NCBI GenBank assembly: GCA_002506425.1 | Contig: DAXO01000064.1 | Span: forward strand, 8,069 to 62,756 | DNA from: Methanomassiliicoccaceae archaeon UBA480 | GTDB taxonomy: Archaea > Thermoplasmatota > Thermoplasmata > Methanomassiliicoccales > Methanomethylophilaceae | Direction of reading: 5' to 3' | DNA: 54,688 bases | Part shown: in pieces, positions 1 through 8,056 of the stretch | Layout of the letters: each line of letters starts with the position of its first letter | Position numbering within the stretch: position 1 is the stretch's first letter | Translations under genes and position numbers: made by a program | The notes under the pieces: generated by a model | Told to the model about the DNA's origin: nothing | What the model saw: the letters and a program-made list of their open reading frames with translations, nothing else | Databases searched by the model: none

Positions 1-1911
1 AAGAAGGTAGTGGCCAAGAACGCGGAGAAGATCACGTTCTCCCCCACAGAGCAGCTCAGGCTCCAGGGAGGAGAGGAGTACCTCAAGCAGGTGCTCGACG
101 GAAGAGCGCTCGCCAAAGGCGACACGATCACCCTGAACGTGATGGGGAACAAGATCGATCTGATCGTCACCTCGTTCTCGCCGTCCGCGGAAGCCGTGAT
201 GATCTGCGACACCACCGAGGTCAAGGTCTCCGACAAGCCCGCCGCCAACAAAGGCGATGTGCCGAAGGTGTCCTATGATGATATCGGAGGTCTCGGAGAC
301 GCCGTCAAGAAGATCCGTGAAATGGTCGAGCTGCCGCTGAGGCACCCCGAACTGTTCAAGAGGCTGGGAGTCGAGGCTCCTAAAGGAGTGCTGCTCCATG
401 GACCACCTGGAACCGGTAAGACCATGCTGGCCAAGGCGGTCGCAGGCGAGACGAGCAGTAACTTCATCACCATCGGCGGTCCGGAGATCGTCAGCAAGTT
501 CTACGGGGAGTCCGAGGGCAAGCTGAGGGAGATCTTCAAGGAAGCGGAAGAGAACGCGCCCAGCATCATCTTCATCGATGAGATCGACTCGATAGCGCCC
601 AAGCGCGAGGAGGCCACCGGCGAAGAAGAACGCAGGATCGTGGCTCAGCTGCTTTCCCTGATGGACGGACTCAACTCCAGAGGCAAGGTCGTCGTGATAG
701 GTGCGACGAACAGGCCCAACTCCATCGACGAGGCTCTGAGAAGGCCCGGAAGGTTCGACAGGGAGATCGAGATAGGCATACCCGACAGGGACGGAAGGCA
801 CGAGATCCTTGTGATCCACACCCGCGGAATGCCTCTCGCCGACGATGTCGACCTGAACTGGCTCGCAGACAGGACCCACGGATACTCCGGAGCAGACCTG
901 TCCGCACTGACCAAAGAGGCCGCCATGGCCGCCCTAAGGCGCGTGCTGCCCGATGTGGACCTGGAAGCCGAAGAGATTCCGAGAGAGGTGCTGAACAAGA
1001 TCTCGGTGACCAAGGACGACTTCAAGTCCGCGCTGAGGGACATGCAGCCCTCGACCATGCGCGAGGTCCTGATCGAGAAGCCCAACGTGAAGTGGGAGGA
1101 CATAGGAGCCCTCGAGAGCGCCAAGCAGGAGCTGAAGGAGGCGGTCGAATGGCCCCTCAAATACGGCAAGGTGTTCGAGCACATGAGCGCCAGGCCCCCC
1201 AAGGGAATCCTGCTCTACGGTCCGCCCGGAACCGGAAAGACCATGCTCGCGAAAGCTGTGGCCACCGAATCGGAGGCCAACTTCATCGCTGTGAAGGGTC
1301 CGGAGTTCCTCAACAAGTGGGTCGGAGAGTCCGAAAAAGCGGTGCGCGAGACGTTCAGGAAGGCCAGGCAGGCAGCCCCCTGCGTGATCTTCATGGATGA
1401 GATCGACTCCATCGCACCCGAGAGGGGCAAAGGCAACGGAGGCGACGACGGCGTGACCGAGAGGGTCATCTCCCAGATGCTGACCGAGATGGACGGGCTC
1501 GAGAGCCTGAACAACGTGGTCGTCATCGCGGCCACCAACCGTCCCGACATCATGGATCCCGCCCTGCTCAGACCCGGAAGGTTCGACAAGTCGATCTTCA
1601 TCGGACCGCCCGACAAGGAATCCAGGAAGTCCATCTTCGGAATCCACACCCGCGGAAAGCCTCTGGCCGACGACGTCGACATAGAGAAGCTCGCGGACGA
1701 GACCGAGGGATGCACCGGAGCGGACATCTCCGCCATCTGCAACGAGGCGGTCATGAACGCTGTCAGGCGTCTCATCGCCAAGGGCAAGCAGCCCACCGAC
1801 GAGGAGATCAACGCCTGCAAAGTGGAGCCCCAGGACTTCGAGCAGGCGCTCGACAAATTCGGTCCCAAGAAGAGGGCCGAGCTGGCGAGCTACAACAAAG
1901 AGGAGGCCTGA
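1..1911 (+). CDS. CDC48/VCP-type AAA+ ATPase, 5' end cut by window edge
   Basis: Double-AAA unfoldase of the CDC48/VAT family, which extracts and unfolds proteins, often for the proteasome. The frame is open to base 1, so the gene starts upstream. The GTG at base 10 is probably internal, because the visible N-terminal part is only the second half of a CDC48 N-domain. The D1 domain has a Walker A (GPPGTGKTMLAKA) and Walker B (IIFIDEIDSIAPKR); D2 repeats both (GPPGTGKTMLAKA, VIFMDEIDSIAPERG). The stop is TGA. A small heat-shock gene follows after 58 bp on the same strand, so the two may form a protein quality-control unit. The family call is very secure; the true start lies outside the window. 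Confidence 0.95.
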   Translation, partial: KKVVAKNAEKITFSPTEQLRLQGGEEYLKQVLDGRALAKGDTITLNVMGNKIDLIVTSFSPSAEAVMICDTTEVKVSDKPAANKGDVPKVSYDDIGGLGDAVKKIREMVELPLRHPELFKRLGVEAPKGVLLHGPPGTGKTMLAKAVAGETSSNFITIGGPEIVSKFYGESEGKLREIFKEAEENAPSIIFIDEIDSIAPKREEATGEEERRIVAQLLSLMDGLNSRGKVVVIGATNRPNSIDEALRRPGRFDREIEIGIPDRDGRHEILVIHTRGMPLADDVDLNWLADRTHGYSGADLSALTKEAAMAALRRVLPDVDLEAEEIPREVLNKISVTKDDFKSALRDMQPSTMREVLIEKPNVKWEDIGALESAKQELKEAVEWPLKYGKVFEHMSARPPKGILLYGPPGTGKTMLAKAVATESEANFIAVKGPEFLNKWVGESEKAVRETFRKARQAAPCVIFMDEIDSIAPERGKGNGGDDGVTERVISQMLTEMDGLESLNNVVVIAATNRPDIMDPALLRPGRFDKSIFIGPPDKESRKSIFGIHTRGKPLADDVDIEKLADETEGCTGADISAICNEAVMNAVRRLIAKGKQPTDEEINACKVEPQDFEQALDKFGPKKRAELASYNKEEA

Positions 1912-1932
1912 AGCCTCTTCCCAAACGATTTA

Positions 1933-1946
1933 CCCTCTTCGGAGGG
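1933..1946 (+). terminator. small hairpin between cdc48 and hsp20
   Basis: Perfect inverted repeat CCCTC-TTCG-GAGGG in the 58-bp gap between the two genes. It has no strong T-run after it, so it may be a weak terminator or processing site for the upstream mRNA, or lie in the leader of hsp20. Only the inverted repeat is seen; the role is inferred. Confidence 0.35.
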
Positions 1947-1969
1947 GAAACATCCAATGAGGTGAGATC

Positions 1970-2452
1970 ATGAGCACGGATGATATCTGGAACGACCTCT
2001 TCGGAGGCTTCGACAGCTTGAACAGAAGGATCGAGGAGATGTTCTCCAGCATGAACATGAACGGTCCCGATGTGAAGACGTACGGCTACACAATGTGGCA
2101 GGGTCCCGACGGCGTGAAACACGTCAAGGAATTCGGGAACTCCGGCAGCAGGATCAATGCCATCGCGCCCTCCGGCAAAGAGCCATTCACCGATGTGACA
2201 GAGGAGCCGGACGTCGTCAGAGCAGTAGCGGAGATCCCCGGAGTGAACAAGGAGGACATCGGGCTATCGTGCACCAAGAACGTCCTCAGCATCAAAGTCG
2301 ACACTCCCGGACGCGAGTTCGAGAAGGATCTGGCTCTGCCCTGCGACGTGGATGTCGACTCCGCCCGCGCGGAATACAACAACGGACTTCTCGAGGTAAC
2401 GCTCAAGAAGACCGCGCCCACCGCGCAGGGAAAGACCATCAAGGTCGAATGA
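1970..2452 (+). CDS. Hsp20/alpha-crystallin family small heat shock protein
   Basis: 160-aa small heat shock protein, an ATP-independent holdase that binds unfolding proteins. The N-terminal about 75 residues are Met/Gly/Asn-rich (DDIWNDLFGGFDSLNRRIEEM), as in archaeal Hsp20. The alpha-crystallin domain follows (VRAVAEIPGVNKEDIGLSC, then NGLLEVTLKK near the C-terminus). The ATG at 1970 has a GAGGTGA ribosome site a few bases upstream. It follows the CDC48 gene co-directionally and converges on mtbB, with a set of hairpins between them. Confidence 0.93.
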   Translation: MSTDDIWNDLFGGFDSLNRRIEEMFSSMNMNGPDVKTYGYTMWQGPDGVKHVKEFGNSGSRINAIAPSGKEPFTDVTEEPDVVRAVAEIPGVNKEDIGLSCTKNVLSIKVDTPGREFEKDLALPCDVDVDSARAEYNNGLLEVTLKKTAPTAQGKTIKVE

Positions 2453-2522
2453 CCGGAAAGGGGCTTCCGCCCCGTTCCGGCCCGCAGCCCCTATGGGCTG
2501 CAAACAGGCGCATCAGCGCCTG
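2453..2522. terminator. three consecutive perfect hairpins between convergent hsp20 and mtbB
   Basis: Three stem-loops lie end to end. First, CCGGAA (2453-2458) pairs with TTCCGG (2475-2480) around an inner GGGGC-TTCC-GCCCC. Second, GCAGCCC (2484-2490) pairs with GGGCTGC (2495-2501) around CTAT. Third, CAGGCGC (2505-2511) pairs with GCGCCTG (2516-2522) around ATCA and contains the mtbB stop codon. Inverted repeats work on both strands, so this can end or protect transcripts from either side. The structure is read directly; the function is inferred. Confidence 0.6.
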
Positions 2523-3916
2523 ATCTTCTCTCTGAACTTCTCGCAGCTGTTGATCTTTATATCGAGGAGGTCCTCGATGTTCATCTTGGCCGCGATTCCG
2601 CGCGTGGCTCCGGGAACTCCGGTGACGACTCCGATGCCGAGCTCCTCGCGGAGGTCCCTCATCACGAACTCGTCGACGATGTCCAGGACGTCTATGCCGA
2701 GCTTCTTCGCCACATAGTCCTTGGCATCCTTGATCCTCATGTTCTTCCCGAACTCCATCCTGGCGACGAGATCGCCCGCGGACCTTATCCCTCCCATTCC
2801 GGAGGTCATGAAGTGGGGCAGATCCATTCCTGCGGGATCCCCCACTCCGACCTATATGCCGTCGACGCCGGCGATCTCGACCATCGCCTTGCTCGCCCTG
2901 GAGACGGCATCGATGGGAGGCGTCTCGCACATCGGTATGCCTCCGACACCCATTCCCATATCGGCATGGATGGGTATATTGGAGTCCTTGACGGCCTCCT
3001 TGATGAACGTCACGGCCCTGGCTATGTTGAATGCGAGGGACTTGCTGGTGTTGGTGTTGACAACGGTTCCGCAGACGTTGGCTCCCGCCTTCTCCGCGAG
3101 ATGCACGTACTGGTGGGGATACATGCCTGCGACGACCTGGCCCTCGAACTCGATGGATCCGTGGATTCCCATGATGGATTCTCCAGCGAATCCGACCTGG
3201 ATGTACGCTTCGGGACACTGCTCCCTGAGCTTCTTCACACCGTTCAGGGTTCCGACGCAGTCTGCGTCCCCTGCCGATCCGGTGGTGTCGAAGTTGAATC
3301 CGTCGGATCCGGCGGCCTGCATCCTGGTGGCCACGTACTCTATGTCCCTGGTGACATGTGCGGACGCCAGCTCGGACTGCTGCATGGACTCCTCGATCTT
3401 GAACTCCCTCATCAGGTCGGCCGGATTCCCGTACGGTCCGTCGGGAGCGTAGTAGAGACCCTGGTTGGGCATCGCGCCGTAGAAGAACGGCGCGACGATC
3501 TCGGCCTGGATCTCCTCCATGGTCTGCATCTCCATGGCGATTACCGGCTTCACCGGCTTTATGGAATAGTCGGAGTGGGCGAGCTCGAAGGTATCGGCCC
3601 CCAGCGCCCTCTCGTGGAGCAGCGCTGCCTCCAGCCTGCCCATGTCGACTCCGTTCCCGGAGTTCCCGTTGTCTCCTGTGAAATCGAGCTGTCCGATATC
3701 ATAGGAGAGCACGACCTCGTGTCCGGGGGCGACTCCTACGACCCTGTCCTGGCAGCATATGATGTCGGCGATGCGGTCCATCTCGTCGTCGGTGAGCTGG
3801 GGGATCTCCCCCATGTCCGCCGCGTCGGCGCTTCCCGCGTGGATGTCGTCGAGGATCTGCTGCCTCGACATGAGCACCCTCTTGCCGTCCCCCATCCTGG
3901 TGTAGTATTCCGTCAC
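2513..3916 (-). CDS. mtbB: dimethylamine:corrinoid methyltransferase MtbB, pyrrolysine-containing
   Basis: MtbB transfers a methyl group from dimethylamine to the corrinoid of MtbC, the first step of methanogenesis from dimethylamine in the cytoplasm. The reading frame contains a TAG at 2852-2854 (codon 355), in the family context AGVDGI-Pyl-VGVGDPAG. The known enzymes carry pyrrolysine at this spot, and homology continues for 112 residues to a TGA, giving 467 aa in total. The start is a GTG at 3916 (VTEYYTRMGDGKR), 11 bp after the mtbC stop. Conserved stretches include GDQ/GDN-GNSG, YGAMPN-GLYY and GMGVGGIP. Gene finders using the standard code split it into two pieces. The call is very secure. 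Confidence 0.97.
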
Positions 3917-3927
3917 TGGGATCACCT

Positions 3928-4572
3928 TCAGTCGGAAACGGCGGCCTGGGCCTTCCTGGTGGTCTCCGATGCCGACTCTCCGTAGATATCGGCACCGATC
4001 TTGTCGGCGTATCCCTGCGTGATGGGCGCTCCGCCTACCATCACGATGACATCGTCCCTGATTCCGGCGGCCTTGAGGTCCTCGATGACCGTCTTCATTC
4101 CGGTCATTGTGGTGGTCATAAGAGCCGACATGCCGCAGAAGTTGGCGCCGTTCCTGCACTCCTCGACGAAGTTCTTGAGCGGGACGTCCCTTCCGAGATC
4201 GCGGACGTCGAATCCGGCGCACTGGAGCATGGTGGAGCAGATGGACTTCCCGATGTCGTGGACATCTCCTTCGACGGTTCCCATGACTGCCACGCCCTTG
4301 GCCATGCCCGCTCCGGAGCCTGCCTTAAGCTCGTCGTCCAGGATCTCCATGGCGTTCTTCATTCCGGCTGCCGCGCTCAGAACGTGGGGAAGGAACAGCT
4401 TCCCCCTCTCGAACAGCACGCCCACATCGGACATGGCCGCACCGAGCGCGTTAATGATATCGGCGGCAGGCATGCCGGCCGCATGGGCCTCATTGACCGC
4501 CTTGGATATCTCCGGAACCTTGCAAGATACCAATGCCTTCCTCAAATTCTCGGTTTCCGCTTCGTATGCCAT
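3928..4572 (-). CDS. mtbC: dimethylamine corrinoid protein MtbC
   Basis: 214-aa methylamine corrinoid protein that accepts the methyl group from MtbB and passes it to a coenzyme M methyltransferase (MtbA-type, not in this window). The N-terminal helical cap domain (about residues 5-85) is followed by a Rossmann-like B12 domain with the signature GTVEGDVHDIGKS, whose His is the lower ligand to cobalt, and a GG near the C-terminus (VMVGGAPIT). I chose ATG at 4572 because GGAG lies 9 bases upstream; a GTG five codons earlier overlaps that site. It is the first gene of the mtbC-mtbB unit. The split between MtbC and the paralogues MtmC/MttC rests on the adjacent mtbB. Confidence 0.93.
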   Translation of the reverse strand: MAYEAETENLRKALVSCKVPEISKAVNEAHAAGMPAADIINALGAAMSDVGVLFERGKLFLPHVLSAAAGMKNAMEILDDELKAGSGAGMAKGVAVMGTVEGDVHDIGKSICSTMLQCAGFDVRDLGRDVPLKNFVEECRNGANFCGMSALMTTTMTGMKTVIEDLKAAGIRDDVIVMVGGAPITQGYADKIGADIYGESASETTRKAQAAVSD

Positions 4573-4623
4573 TTGATTCCACTCCACGGCGTTCTCAACG
4601 TCGCTATCTTTTCATCTAAAAGT

Positions 4624-4690
4624 CTATTTAAAAATGCATTCCAAAAAATAAATATATCATAATATTTCAATTGAATTTGAAGTTCAAATT
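4624..4690 (-). promoter_or_regulatory. promoter of mtbCB with nested TTCAA/TTGAA palindromes
   Basis: On the minus strand a TATA-like TTTTTAAATAG lies at 4624-4634, about 55 bases before the mtbC ATG, which predicts a leader of about 30 nt. Just upstream, 4666-4675 reads TTCAATTGAA (perfect palindrome) and 4674-4690 reads AATTTGAA-G-TTCAAATT (perfect inverted repeat). They overlap and share TTGAA half-sites. The surrounding 4590-4840 stretch is far more AT-rich than the genes and has no ORF. A site upstream of TATA suits an activator; which protein binds is not shown. Confidence 0.6.
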
Positions 4691-4839
4691 TTATTGATAA
4701 AAAAATTATTTATGACGGTCTTAATCTGTTGAATATATAAATGAATGAACTCTTGTTCTGAGAATATGCAACTATGAGATGAAATAACTCTTTCCATCTC
4801 AATGAATCTATGGAAATGTTTGATTATAACGTTCTAACA

Positions 4840-6381
4840 TCATGAGCTGCTGATGGATCGATGAAAACCGTTGATTCTTACAGAAGAACTCGGGTTCTTT
4901 TCGCCTTCGTGATACGTCTTCACGGTGATGGGATACTTCAGACCGAGAATATCGTACAAGCCCTCGTCGAGGAATCCTACGATGAAATCCGCAGGCCATG
5001 ACTCCCATAGCGTATCCTTGGAGAGGTTCACCCGCAGCTCCAGAGGTATATACGACACGACCTCGGCGCTGTCTGGTTTCGAGACCATCTCGCATGAAAG
5101 ATCGACAAAATCCTGAGCCTTGATGGATTTCTTGATAGAAGTGACGACAGGAACAGTATTGCGCCCTGCCCTGACGAACATCTTGTCGAAATGGATGCCA
5201 AGACGCCCTATCGCAGTCATGGAGTATGAGATGACGGCAGAACTGTAATCTATCCTTCCATTCTGATAATCCGATATAATCTCCTTCATCCTGAGATCTC
5301 CGGACATCTCCGGAACGTCCATGTAGAGAATGGGGTCGGCTGTCAGGGCGTATTTCTTCGGCGTCCCGGAATCTTCAACGATCTTTATCGCACCGAGCGA
5401 GATCAGCTTGGCAGCGGAGGCATATACCGTAGGCCTGGGAACCTTCATGCGGGATTCCAACTCATACAGGTTCAGATCTCCATCCAGAAGAGCGTCCAGT
5501 ATCCCTTTCATCGTGGGATTCGTGAAAAGCACGGCGCTCCCATCGATGGAGTAGATCGAGAACGGGGGGCCGGGCGTGTATGAGAACTGCAGCACCTCCG
5601 CATCCTCGACCTCTTGGCCTCTGAACGGATTCACCTGCAGGTTCACGATCCTCCCTCCCTCCCCTATAGAGAGGTCTATCTCGTGGCACAGCTCGTAGCC
5701 CAACAGCTCCTTGGAATGCTCCGCGATTGCGCCAAGCATCGGCACGAGGATCAGAGGTATGTCGGATATGTCCGAGGAATCGGATCTGAACCTCAGCTTC
5801 AGAGCCTCGGAGGTTTCCATATCCGCGCGTATGCCCGCTTCGGAGAATCCCCTTCTCAGCATATCCAGCATGCGGCTCCAATGATCCCTGTCCCCGATTC
5901 CGCGCGATAGGGCCGCACCGACGTTGAAAAGGCCCTGGATGACATCCAGTCCGCTCTCCATGAGGGACACCGCGTAAAGGGAGAGGTCCTCCCGGCTCGT
6001 GCATCCGCCGTTCCTCAGGATGCGCTTGACCGAGGCTACGCGGGCATATCTCTGCCAATCGCTGTCGGAACCGCTGCAGAACAGCATCCTCGCCTCCAGA
6101 CGGTATACGGCGCTGCGGGCATCATCGAGGCAGACGCTCTGGCTCACTATCCCGATGCGATGCAGCTTCCCGATGTTGCCCTGTATCGTCGACTTCGGCA
6201 GATGGAGCATCATCGCCATCTCGGTCGGAGACACCTCTCTTCTGCGCATCTCTGACAGGATCCTCAAGCTTAGCTCGTTGGTCACGATCTGTATCCCGTT
6301 ACTGGGAGTCAGATACACCTCGTAATTCGAGCTATAGCCTGCATCCGTCATGAGGAGCCCCATGGGATGCAAGTATAACAT
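4840..6381 (-). CDS. tandem winged-helix transcriptional regulator, candidate regulator of mtbCB
   Basis: 513-aa cytoplasmic protein with two ArsR-like winged helix-turn-helix segments. One is near residues 30-95 (REVSPTEMAMMLHLPKSTIQ) and one near 280-350 (LYELESRMKVPRPTVYASAA), separated by about 180 residues that may sense a ligand. A further about 150 residues of unknown fold follow. No membrane segment is visible. It is encoded just upstream of mtbC on the same strand, separated by a 267-bp AT-rich region. I infer a role in controlling methylamine genes from position only. The start is uncertain: ATGs at 6381 and 6363 are both possible, and no clear ribosome site precedes either. Confidence 0.7.
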   Translation of the reverse strand: MLYLHPMGLLMTDAGYSSNYEVYLTPSNGIQIVTNELSLRILSEMRRREVSPTEMAMMLHLPKSTIQGNIGKLHRIGIVSQSVCLDDARSAVYRLEARMLFCSGSDSDWQRYARVASVKRILRNGGCTSREDLSLYAVSLMESGLDVIQGLFNVGAALSRGIGDRDHWSRMLDMLRRGFSEAGIRADMETSEALKLRFRSDSSDISDIPLILVPMLGAIAEHSKELLGYELCHEIDLSIGEGGRIVNLQVNPFRGQEVEDAEVLQFSYTPGPPFSIYSIDGSAVLFTNPTMKGILDALLDGDLNLYELESRMKVPRPTVYASAAKLISLGAIKIVEDSGTPKKYALTADPILYMDVPEMSGDLRMKEIISDYQNGRIDYSSAVISYSMTAIGRLGIHFDKMFVRAGRNTVPVVTSIKKSIKAQDFVDLSCEMVSKPDSAEVVSYIPLELRVNLSKDTLWESWPADFIVGFLDEGLYDILGLKYPITVKTYHEGEKNPSSSVRINGFHRSISSS

Positions 6382-6464
6382 ATGTTCATCCGATGGAGGT
6401 TTTCTGGCATCCCGGAATGCCCATGAAACCCATGTCCCTCAGCTTGGAGAGTCTGCCATATCGC

Positions 6465-6473
6465 ATATAAATA
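6465..6473 (+). promoter_or_regulatory. TATA box of the 6498 operon, leaderless start
   Basis: ATATAAATA is centred 29 bases before the ATG at 6498, and there is no Shine-Dalgarno sequence, so transcription should begin at or next to the start codon. Read in reverse the same bases give TATTTATAT, so this element could also serve the divergent regulator gene. Confidence 0.65.
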
Positions 6474-6497
6474 GAAGTTCTGACACTACTAAAGGGC

Positions 6498-7442
6498 ATG
6501 GGCAGAGATGAGCTCATCAACACAACACGTGCGATTCTCGCCAAGGCGGGATTCGACATATCTTCCGCATTGACCATGAGGGGGATATGCTTCGATGTCG
6601 TTGCGAGGTTGGACAGCAGGGTGCTCATCGTTAAGGTCCTCAGCAATGTCGATGCATTCTCCAAGGAGAATGCGACGGAGATGAAGACGCTGGCGGATGC
6701 GCTCGGCGCAACCCCTCTGGTTGTAGGGGAACGTTCAAGCTCCGGCGACCTGGAAGCAGGAATCGTGTATTCCAGATTCAACATATCCATAGTCTCTAAC
6801 GAGACTCTGGCGGACCTCCTTCTCGAGGATTCACCGCCGTTCATATTCGCTGCACCCGGAGGACTCTACGTCAGGCTGGACAGCGAGCTTCTCAAGAAGA
6901 CCCGCGAGGGCATGGGCATGAGCCTCGGAACGATGGCGGAGATCGCCGGCGTATCGAGACGCACGATACAGATGTACGAAGCGGGAATGGGTGCGATGAT
7001 AGACGCGGCACTCCGCATAGAGGAGAGTCTCGGCCTGCCTATTATAGAGCCGATCGATCCGTTCGAATTCAAGAACGATGAAAGGGACAAGGAGCACCGC
7101 GATGAACATGCGCCGGTCGATACGTTCGCAGTGAATCAGTTGTGCAACCTCGGATTCTCCGTGAGACCGGTGGTCAGAAGCCCCTTCGAAGCCGTCAGCA
7201 AGAACGATAAAGCACTCATGCTGACCGGATTCGGAACCGACGACAAGAAGCTGGCGCAGAGGGCTCTGGTCGCATCCGACATATCCCGCATCGTCGACAA
7301 GTTCTCCATCCTGATCGTCGAACGCAAGCACGAGAGAGACAATATCGACTCCACCGCCGTGGTATCGAACGAGGAGCTGAAGAAGATAGACGCCCCCGAG
7401 GAGCTCACGGACCTCGTGGCATCGAGGGGTGTGAAAAAATGA
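6498..7442 (+). CDS. archaeal HTH transcriptional regulator, COG1395-like
   Basis: 314-aa protein matching the archaeal family of putative HTH regulators (COG1395 type). The N-terminal about 110 residues look like a nuclease-fold or small-molecule domain (GICFDVVARLDSRVLIVKVL). A Cro/C1-type helix-turn-helix lies at about residues 130-175 (MSLGTMAEIAGVSRRTIQMY). A C-terminal domain of about 120 residues has no assigned function. A TATA box 29 bases upstream indicates a leaderless mRNA. It is the first gene of a three-gene operon; its stop overlaps the next start as ATGA. The target genes are not known from the sequence. Confidence 0.82.
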   Translation: MGRDELINTTRAILAKAGFDISSALTMRGICFDVVARLDSRVLIVKVLSNVDAFSKENATEMKTLADALGATPLVVGERSSSGDLEAGIVYSRFNISIVSNETLADLLLEDSPPFIFAAPGGLYVRLDSELLKKTREGMGMSLGTMAEIAGVSRRTIQMYEAGMGAMIDAALRIEESLGLPIIEPIDPFEFKNDERDKEHRDEHAPVDTFAVNQLCNLGFSVRPVVRSPFEAVSKNDKALMLTGFGTDDKKLAQRALVASDISRIVDKFSILIVERKHERDNIDSTAVVSNEELKKIDAPEELTDLVASRGVKK

Positions 7443-8056
7443 TATCCCTCCGCATAGGGGATTGCGACATCGACATCCTGCCGATCGTCAACGGACTCGA
7501 ATCGGAAGCCGAGAAGGTCAGATCCGCCTACGGAGGATACGAGGCTTACGGCGCATCCCTCGGCATAGAAGGGATACAGGCCCTGAAGGACCGCGTGCGC
7601 TTGGAAGACGAGTTCGAAGTCAGCGAACTCGACATAGCCTATGCCAAGAGGATGATGGATCAGACGGGAGAGGAGGTCGTCATGCCGTCTCCGGCCATGT
7701 GCACCCTGGTGGATCTGGTCACGGAGAACGGAGGCAACGTGATCCCTCTGGACATGAACGATGAGGCCTTCACGGAGATGTACTGCGATACGGTGTCCGC
7801 GTTCGACTTCGTGAAGGAGCACGGACTCGCGAAGAAAGGCATGAAGCGCCGCTTCGAGGCAAACGACCCCCTGGGCTTCGCCCTGGAGTGGGACGGATTC
7901 GTGAACGGCGTGAAGAGCTACCGCAAGGTGTCCGAGAACCGCGAGAAACACATCGCCGAACAGATACGTGACATAGCCAGATACAGAAAGAGCCTACTTG
8001 CTGTCATCGAAGCCGAGCGGGCGGATGGCATAGCCGCGATACTGAGGGAGACATGA
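7439..8056 (+). CDS. conserved-looking archaeal protein of unknown function
   Basis: 205-aa soluble protein, start ATG at 7439 in an ATGA overlap with the regulator upstream, and stop overlapping the next gene the same way. It has no signal peptide or membrane segment. The middle carries a hydrophobic-then-acidic stretch (GGNVIPLDMNDEAFTEMYCD), which is faintly like the TraB-type fold. The C-terminal 45 residues are a charged amphipathic helix (REKHIAEQIRDIARYRKSLL). I do not recognise a family with confidence. Tight coupling to a regulator and a membrane protease suggests a shared process. Confidence 0.75.
   Translation: MISLRIGDCDIDILPIVNGLESEAEKVRSAYGGYEAYGASLGIEGIQALKDRVRLEDEFEVSELDIAYAKRMMDQTGEEVVMPSPAMCTLVDLVTENGGNVIPLDMNDEAFTEMYCDTVSAFDFVKEHGLAKKGMKRRFEANDPLGFALEWDGFVNGVKSYRKVSENREKHIAEQIRDIARYRKSLLAVIEAERADGIAAILRET

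Noticed and set aside
2852..2854. Nonsense mutation making mtbB a pseudogene
   Set aside because: The TAG is at the exact pyrrolysine position of the family, and the downstream sequence is fully conserved.
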